From Clostridia bacterium (GTDB lineage Bacteria; Bacillota; Clostridia; Christensenellales; Aristaeellaceae): DNA of 6,858 nt. The translations under genes were made by a program, and so were the position numbers. Location: the NCBI GenBank assembly GCA_009776385.1, contig WRFT01000103.1:1-6858 (forward strand), read 5' to 3'. This document shows positions 1 through 4,215 of this stretch, piece after piece. The notes beneath the pieces were generated by a model, which was given only the letters and a program-made list of their open reading frames with translations, made no database searches and had not been told where the DNA came from. Positions within the stretch are counted from its first letter, which is position 1, and every line of letters starts with the position of its first letter.

Positions 1-1186
1 GGTCGCCGATCTCCTTTTCCTCTCCGTCCCGCGTGGTGACGGACGCGTTGCTTGCCAGGCTCATCAGCTCTATCAAGCGCATTTCCTCATGGTTGAACGT
101 ATCCTTCACGGCCTTCGGCTCATGGCCCACGGCCCATACGCGCTTAATGGTCATGCGGTTCATGGTCAATGTACCGGTCTTGTCCGAACAGATGACCGAT
201 GTGCTGCCCAATGTTTCAACCGCGGACAGTTTGCGGATAATGGCTTTCTTTTCGGCCATCAGCATAACGCCGTACGCTAGGGTTGCCGTTACAATAATCG
301 GCAGGCATTCCGGAACGACCGCGACTGCCATGGAGACGGAGTTTAATAGAACATACAAAGGATTCACGGCAAATCTGCCGTTGACAAGTTCTACTAAAAA
401 CAGGATGATGCCGGATATAATGGCCACAATGCACAGTATTTTGCCTAACCCGTCCATTTTTTTCTGTAACGGTGTTTTTACGTTTTTCGTCTCATTAAGC
501 AATCCGGCTATTTTTCCCATTTCTGTAGACATTCCGGTTGCCACGACGACGGCCTTCGCCCTCCCGTTAGTTATCAAGCAACCGGAAAAAAGCATGTTGG
601 CTTGGTCGCCGAGCGGCGCGTTCCCGCTAATTTCCGCCGCCGCGTCTTTTTCCACGGGAACGCTTTCGCCCGTTAATATGGACTCGTCGACCCTCAGGTT
701 CACATTCTCAATGATACGGGCATCCGCCGGTATCATATCCCCGGCTTCCAACTCAATCATGTCCCCGGGAACCAGTTCAACGGCGTCGACAGGGCGTTTT
801 TCGCCGTCTCGGGTCACAATAGTCCTGTGCGCGTGCATGCTTTTTAACGCTTCCAGCGCCTTTTCCGCGCCCAACTCCTGCTTGGTTGCCAATGCAATAT
901 TGACTATGACAATGGAAAGAATAACAATCGAATCGGTAAAACCATGGGCCGGGTCTAAAAGCGCTACGTAAAACGCGATGGCCGCCGCAACCAGAAGAAT
1001 AATGGATGTAATGTCTTTTAAATGATGAAAGGCTTTTTGAAAAACAGACACTTTCTTTTCATCGTCAAACTTGTTAAAGCCCTTTTGGCGTTGCAGTTCC
1101 AGCGCCTTATCGCCTGTTAACCCGACGGCAGGGTTGGTTTGCAGCGCCTCATAAATATTCGACAGTTTTTCCGTTACATAATTCAT
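1..1186 (-). CDS. Type II cation-transporting P-type ATPase (Ca2+-ATPase-like), N-terminal part, cut by window edge
   Basis: I translated the minus strand from the ATG at 1186-1184; 395 codons stay open to the left edge. Seen in the protein: a cation-ATPase N-terminal domain (about 1-55), two hydrophobic helices (about 56-77 and 84-103), the actuator domain with the dephosphorylation motif TGES at 172-175, two more helices (about 249-269 and 276-305), and the phosphorylation motif SDKTGTLT with the acyl-phosphate aspartate at D335. Known for the family: ATP-driven cation export or pumping across the cytoplasmic membrane, with the fourth helix carrying an ion-binding PEGLP motif. Here that motif reads PECLP (292-296); E293 aligns with Glu309 of SERCA. 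The nucleotide-binding domain, most of the P domain and helices 5-10 lie outside the window. Ca2+ is the likeliest substrate by similarity, but this half cannot settle it (Na+, Mn2+ or other cations are possible). The start is fixed by a GGAGG 7 nt upstream. A long plus-strand ORF opposite it is only its shadow. Confidence 0.95.
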   Translation of the reverse strand, partial: MNYVTEKLSNIYEALQTNPAVGLTGDKALELQRQKGFNKFDDEKKVSVFQKAFHHLKDITSIILLVAAAIAFYVALLDPAHGFTDSIVILSIVIVNIALATKQELGAEKALEALKSMHAHRTIVTRDGEKRPVDAVELVPGDMIELEAGDMIPADARIIENVNLRVDESILTGESVPVEKDAAAEISGNAPLGDQANMLFSGCLITNGRAKAVVVATGMSTEMGKIAGLLNETKNVKTPLQKKMDGLGKILCIVAIISGIILFLVELVNGRFAVNPLYVLLNSVSMAVAVVPECLPIIVTATLAYGVMLMAEKKAIIRKLSAVETLGSTSVICSDKTGTLTMNRMTIKRVWAVGHEPKAVKDTFNHEEMRLIELMSLASNASVTTRDGEEKEIGD

Positions 1187-1193
1187 GATAATT

Positions 1194-1198
1194 CCTCC
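1194..1198 (-). promoter_or_regulatory. Ribosome binding site of the P-type ATPase gene
   Basis: On the minus strand GGAGG lies 7 nt before the ATG at 1186. It is a near-ideal Shine-Dalgarno sequence, and it decides the start of the ATPase. Confidence 0.85.
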
Positions 1199-1280
1199 GT
1201 GTTAAAATGGGCTCGCGGTACATTCTGCCAATTCCGTGCATCGTTCGTCATCTTTGTAAAGACAGAAGCATGCAATGGTA

Positions 1281-1309
1281 TAGTTACGCATAGAGGGTAA
1301 TTTTGTCAA
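1281..1309 (-). promoter_or_regulatory. Possible promoter of the P-type ATPase gene
   Basis: The minus strand has a perfect TTGACA (1309-1304) followed after 17 nt by TAACTA (1286-1281), a poor -10 box. TACCAT at 1280-1275 is a better -10 match but lies too far away (23 nt). It would give a leader of somewhat under 100 nt before the ATPase start. The -35 is convincing and the -10 is not, so this is only a candidate. Confidence 0.25.
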
Positions 1310-1335
1310 TAGATTCGACACCTAAAATCTTCAAT

Positions 1336-1364
1336 TTGACAGGAACACGGGCTTGTAGTATCAT
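1336..1364 (+). promoter_or_regulatory. Sigma-A type promoter of the thiT-thiN operon
   Basis: A perfect -35 TTGACA (1336-1341), a 17-nt spacer and -10 TATCAT (1359-1364, 5 of 6 consensus bases) stand just before the TPP aptamer. Transcription would begin near 1371, so the aptamer and terminator are both in the leader, which is about 165 nt long up to the thiT start. Spacing and position relative to the riboswitch support the call. Confidence 0.7.
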
Positions 1365-1379
1365 CCGATACGAAGTAAA

Positions 1380-1470
1380 TACGGGGTGCTGGGGCTGCCC
1401 GGCTGAGAGAGAAGCAAACGCGTTTCTTAACCCTTGAACCTGATCTGGGTAATGCCAGCGTAGGAAAGTA
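1380..1470 (+). ncRNA. TPP riboswitch (THI element) controlling thiT-thiN
   Basis: This is the thiamine pyrophosphate-sensing aptamer in the leader of the thiamine salvage operon. The conserved core blocks are present and in order: GGGGTGC (1383-1389), CTGAGA (1403-1408), ACCC (1430-1433), GAACCTGATCTGG (1436-1448) and TAATGCCAGCGTAGGAA (1450-1466). Helices that can be drawn: P2 1384-1387 with 1430-1433; P5 CTGG 1445-1448 with CCAG 1455-1458; P4 CCT 1439-1441 with AGG 1462-1464; and an optional P3a arm 1412-1418 with 1423-1428 around a CGCG loop with one bulged C. P1 looks short (TAC 1380-1382 with GTA 1468-1470). An intrinsic terminator starts at once downstream, so control is expected by premature termination: with TPP bound, P1 is stabilised and the terminator forms. 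The downstream genes, thiamine uptake and TPP synthesis, fit the ligand exactly. Confidence 0.97.
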
Positions 1471-1504
1471 AAACCGCGGGCAACCCCCGCGGTTTTATTT
1501 ACTT
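1466..1504 (+). terminator. Riboswitch-controlled intrinsic terminator upstream of thiT
   Basis: A hairpin with an 11-bp perfect stem (1470-1480 with 1486-1496, GC-rich CCGCGGG core, 5-nt loop) can be extended to 15 bp (1466-1480 with 1486-1500) using one G-U pair. The 3' side is U-rich (TTTTATTT). It abuts the TPP aptamer and its lower stem shares bases 1466-1470 with the 3' edge of the aptamer, as expected for a transcriptional attenuator acting before thiT. Confidence 0.92.
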
Positions 1505-1537
1505 GTATCATCAATATGTGTGAAATGAGGCGATACC

Positions 1538-2092
1538 ATGAAAAAAAGCATGACGGCAAGCTTGGCGGAATGTTCTTTAATGCTGGCGTTGGCGGTCATT
1601 TTAAGCCTGATAACGGTCTATCAGCTGCCTTACGGCGGATCTATAACGTTATTCAGCATGGTACCCATCCTGTATGTCTCCTTTTTCTATCCCCTCCGAT
1701 GGGCGGCCCTGACCGCTGCCGCCTTCGTGTTGCTGCAAATGCTGTTTGCCTTCTACCCGCCCCCCGCGCAGGGCATCGGCATGTTTGCGGCCGTCGTTAT
1801 GTTAGATTACCTTCTGGCCTTCGGCGTATTGGGGTTCGCGGGTTGCTTCGGGCGGCTGCTTCAGGGGGTCAAGCGGCTGCTGATCGGGGGAAGTTTGGCG
1901 CTTATTGGGCGTTTCTTATGCCATTTTGTATCGGGCATCTTCGTTTGGGGCGCCCTCGCGCCGGAAGGGCAGCCGGTCGCGCTCTATTCGTTCTTATACA
2001 ACGGCTCATTCATGCTGGGCGAATGGCTGCTGACAATGGCGGCCCTCGCCGCGCTTCATAAACTGCCCATTAAAAAGGGAGGCTTGCCATGA
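1538..2092 (+). CDS. thiT: ECF-type thiamine transporter S-component ThiT
   Basis: A 184-residue, very hydrophobic integral membrane protein, the usual ThiT size (about six helices). Known role: the substrate-binding S-component that captures thiamine and works with a shared ECF module (EcfA, EcfA', EcfT), none of which is encoded here, so this is a group II arrangement. Family signatures visible: GGSITLFSMVPI (33-44), LDYLLAFG (89-96), the stretch from RF to FVWG at 125-138 with H129 and W137, and YSFLYNGSFM (150-159). By comparison with Lactococcus ThiT from memory, H129, W137, Y150 and N155 match its thiamine-binding His125, Trp133, Tyr146 and Asn151, while D90-Y91 takes the place of Glu84-Tyr85. 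The start is supported by GAGG 7 nt upstream. It follows a TPP riboswitch and terminator, and its stop overlaps the thiN start in an ATGA, giving translational coupling. Confidence 0.95.
   Translation: MKKSMTASLAECSLMLALAVILSLITVYQLPYGGSITLFSMVPILYVSFFYPLRWAALTAAAFVLLQMLFAFYPPPAQGIGMFAAVVMLDYLLAFGVLGFAGCFGRLLQGVKRLLIGGSLALIGRFLCHFVSGIFVWGALAPEGQPVALYSFLYNGSFMLGEWLLTMAALAALHKLPIKKGGLP
2077..2092 (+). promoter_or_regulatory. thiN ribosome binding site and thiT/thiN ATGA overlap
   Basis: GGGAGG (2077-2082) lies inside the last codons of thiT, 6 nt before the thiN ATG at 2089. The thiT stop TGA (2090-2092) overlaps that ATG, indicating one transcript and probably coupled translation. Confidence 0.85.
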
Positions 2093-2736
2093 ATGCCGCC
2101 TGCATCATTATGGGCGCGTCGCCGCAGGAAGACGGCGTGTGTATAAAGACCGGGGACGGAGATCTTATTATCGCCGCGGACGGCGGATACACGCGCTTGA
2201 AAAACATGGGCGTGACGCCGCATGTGTTAATCGGAGATTTTGATTCGCTTGAGGGCGTGCCGCAGGATACAAAGGTCATTCCCCATCCCAAGGAGAAGGA
2301 TGATACGGATATGATGCTGGCTATCCGCTACGGCCTGGATAAGGGATATCAAACATTCAGGCTGTACGGCGGGCTGGGAGGGCGTATCGATCACATGATG
2401 GCCAACATTCAAGCGCTTACCTTTCTGGCCCGCGGGGGCGCGCGCGGAACGCTCATCGGTCAAAACGTTCATGCCACCGTTATTTGCCGCGGCGGTATTC
2501 GGTTTAGTTCTAATGAGCGGGGTATCCTTTCGGTGTTTGCGTTAGATAATCAAGTATACGGCGTCACGGAGCGCGGCCTCAAATACCCGCTGCTGGACGC
2601 CGTATTAACCAACGCGTTTCCCGTTGGCGTGAGCAACGCGTTTATCGGACAAGAAAGTGACATATCGGTAAGGGACGGGGCGCTGCTGATTATATGGCAG
2701 CGGGACGCGTCATTCCTTTTCAATCCACCCCAATGA
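2089..2736 (+). CDS. thiN: Thiamine pyrophosphokinase (thiamine diphosphokinase)
   Basis: A cytosolic enzyme of 215 residues, full length for the family. Reaction: thiamine + ATP gives thiamine pyrophosphate + AMP. Signatures in order: AADGG (29-33), IGDFDS (48-53), KDDTD (70-74, acidic residues expected to bind metal and nucleotide), GGRIDH (97-102) in the N-terminal catalytic domain; then the C-terminal beta-rich thiamine-binding domain with GLKYPL (163-168) and GVSN (180-183). All the expected motifs are intact, so the enzyme should be active. It is second in the riboswitch-controlled operon: ThiT imports thiamine and this protein converts it to the cofactor that the riboswitch senses. No thiM, thiD or thiE is nearby, so the locus is salvage by direct pyrophosphorylation. 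The last 27 bp overlap the 3' end of the convergent glpK gene. Confidence 0.96.
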   Translation: MNAACIIMGASPQEDGVCIKTGDGDLIIAADGGYTRLKNMGVTPHVLIGDFDSLEGVPQDTKVIPHPKEKDDTDMMLAIRYGLDKGYQTFRLYGGLGGRIDHMMANIQALTFLARGGARGTLIGQNVHATVICRGGIRFSSNERGILSVFALDNQVYGVTERGLKYPLLDAVLTNAFPVGVSNAFIGQESDISVRDGALLIIWQRDASFLFNPPQ

Positions 2737-4206
2737 ACGCTCAACGGCACGCTGCCAGTCCTTTAATAAGGCCTGAACCCTATCCTGCTGCATGCGCGGG
2801 GTAAACACCAAATCCGTTTCTTGCAGGGCAGTCAAGTCCTCTACGGAACGATAGCATCCCGCCGCGAGCCCCGCTAAAAGCGCCGCGCCCAGCGCGGTCG
2901 TCTCCGTTGTCTTAGGGCGGATGACCGGCAGGTTAATCAGATCCGCTTGAAACTGCATGAGGAACCCGTTAACGCTCGCGCCGCCGTCTACACGCAGCGC
3001 TTCCGGGGTTTTTCCCGATTCTTGTATCATGGCTTTCATCAGGTCATGGCTTTGATAGGCAATGGCTTCCAGCGCGGCGCGTATAATATGCCGCCGGTTG
3101 GTGCCTCTGGTAAGGCCGATTAACAGGCCCCGGCTGTACATATCCCACCAGGGCGCGCCCAGCCCCGTATGCGCGGGCACCATATACACGCCGCCCGTAG
3201 ACGCCACGGACGCGGCCAGCGCCTCGGACTCATCGGCTGACGCGAGGAGATTGAGTTCATCACGCAGCCATTGAATGACCGCGCCGCCCATAAACACGCT
3301 GCCTTCCAGCGCGTAAACGGGTTGGCCCGCCAAACGCCATGCCATGGTGGTCAACAGCCCGCTGTCGTTCATCACCGGTACGCCGCCTGTGTTCATCAAC
3401 ATAAAACAGCCCGTGCCGTACGTGTTCTTCATCGCGCCCTCGCGGTAACAGCCCTGCCCGAATAAGGCGGCGTGCTGATCTCCGGCCAGGGCCATGACGG
3501 GAATGGGCCTGCCCAGTATTTTGGGGTCCAGCATGCCCACGAAACCGGATGTATTGATGACCTCCGGCAGTACTGCGCGAGGAATGTCCATCAGGTTCAA
3601 CAGTGTTTCGTCCCATTCCTGGGTATGAATGTTAAACAGCATCGTTCGCGAGGCGTTTGTCGCGTCCGTTACATGAGGGCGGCCGGTGCACAGGTTCCAG
3701 GCGAGGAAGGTATCCACCGTGCCGAAGCACAGGCGTCCTTCCCGTGCCGCAGGCCGCAGTTGAAGTTTATCCAATAACCACTTAAGCTTTGTGCCGGAGA
3801 AGTAGGCGTCCGGTACCAGCCCCGTCTTTTCCCGAATCATGCGGGTATGGCCCGCGGCGGTAAGGGCTTCTATCTCCGGCGCCGTGCGGCGGCATTGCCA
3901 TACAAGCGCGTTATGCGCGCATTCACCTGTTTCCCTGTCCCATAACAAGGTTGTTTCCCGCTGGTTGGAAATACCGATAGCGGCGATATCGCGTACATCC
4001 GTATCCGATAAAAGCACCGCTTCCCGCAGTGAACGGAGTTGGCTTTCTAAAATATCGCCGGGCCTGTGTTCCACATAGCCCGGCTGCGGGTATATCTGTT
4101 CAAACGGGACAGACGCAACGGCTAACACTTCTCCCTTAAGGGAAAAGATAACCGTACGAGAACTGGTTGTTCCCTGATCGAGGGCGGCCAGAACCTTTTC
4201 ACGCAT
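2710..4206 (-). CDS. glpK: Glycerol kinase
   Basis: A 498-residue FGGY-family sugar kinase of standard GlpK length. Reaction: glycerol + ATP gives sn-glycerol 3-phosphate, feeding glycolysis (via a G3P dehydrogenase) or lipid synthesis, in the cytosol. Visible motifs: ATP-binding ALDQGTTSSR (8-17), glycerol-contacting NQRET (81-85), VWQCRRT (102-108), YFSGTK (135-140), NASRTMLFNIHT (184-195), catalytic base D243 in AGDQ, YGTGCFMLMNTG (263-274), and the second FGGY signature starting GGASVNGFLMQFQ (408-420). Two regulatory features of characterised homologues are absent: the HPr-phosphorylated His of Firmicutes enzymes is a Lys here (K229 in DPKILG), and the E. coli GKGGTR fructose-bisphosphate loop is missing. 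The start is 9 bp after the stop of the propeller gene, with AGGTG at the junction as a modest ribosome binding site, so co-transcription is likely. No glpF or glpD is in view. Confidence 0.97.
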   Translation of the reverse strand: MREKVLAALDQGTTSSRTVIFSLKGEVLAVASVPFEQIYPQPGYVEHRPGDILESQLRSLREAVLLSDTDVRDIAAIGISNQRETTLLWDRETGECAHNALVWQCRRTAPEIEALTAAGHTRMIREKTGLVPDAYFSGTKLKWLLDKLQLRPAAREGRLCFGTVDTFLAWNLCTGRPHVTDATNASRTMLFNIHTQEWDETLLNLMDIPRAVLPEVINTSGFVGMLDPKILGRPIPVMALAGDQHAALFGQGCYREGAMKNTYGTGCFMLMNTGGVPVMNDSGLLTTMAWRLAGQPVYALEGSVFMGGAVIQWLRDELNLLASADESEALAASVASTGGVYMVPAHTGLGAPWWDMYSRGLLIGLTRGTNRRHIIRAALEAIAYQSHDLMKAMIQESGKTPEALRVDGGASVNGFLMQFQADLINLPVIRPKTTETTALGAALLAGLAAGCYRSVEDLTALQETDLVFTPRMQQDRVQALLKDWQRAVERSLGWIEKE

Positions 4207-4215
4207 CAGGACACC

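Noticed and set aside
33..971. A 312-codon plus-strand open frame at the left end.
   Set aside because: The minus strand encodes an unmistakable P-type ATPase with TGES and DKTGTLT motifs over the same bases; the plus-strand translation has no recognisable domain and no good ribosome binding site.
1251..1262. Palindrome TCTTTGTAAAGA in the ATPase leader as an operator.
   Set aside because: It is a short AT-rich 12-bp palindrome occurring once, with no known regulator match; chance is as good an explanation.
1284..1559. A 91-codon minus-strand open frame in the intergenic region.
   Set aside because: It lies across the plus-strand promoter, the TPP aptamer and the terminator, whose conserved RNA sequence explains the region fully.
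1516..2061. A second plus-strand frame of 181 codons overlapping thiT.
   Set aside because: The 1538-2092 frame has clear ThiT motifs, a good ribosome binding site and the ATGA junction with thiN; the alternative frame is Arg/Gly-rich shadow sequence.
2681..2702. Hairpin as an intrinsic terminator for glpK.
   Set aside because: The stem is only 6 bp with a 10-nt loop and no U-run follows on either strand; it also lies inside the thiN coding sequence.
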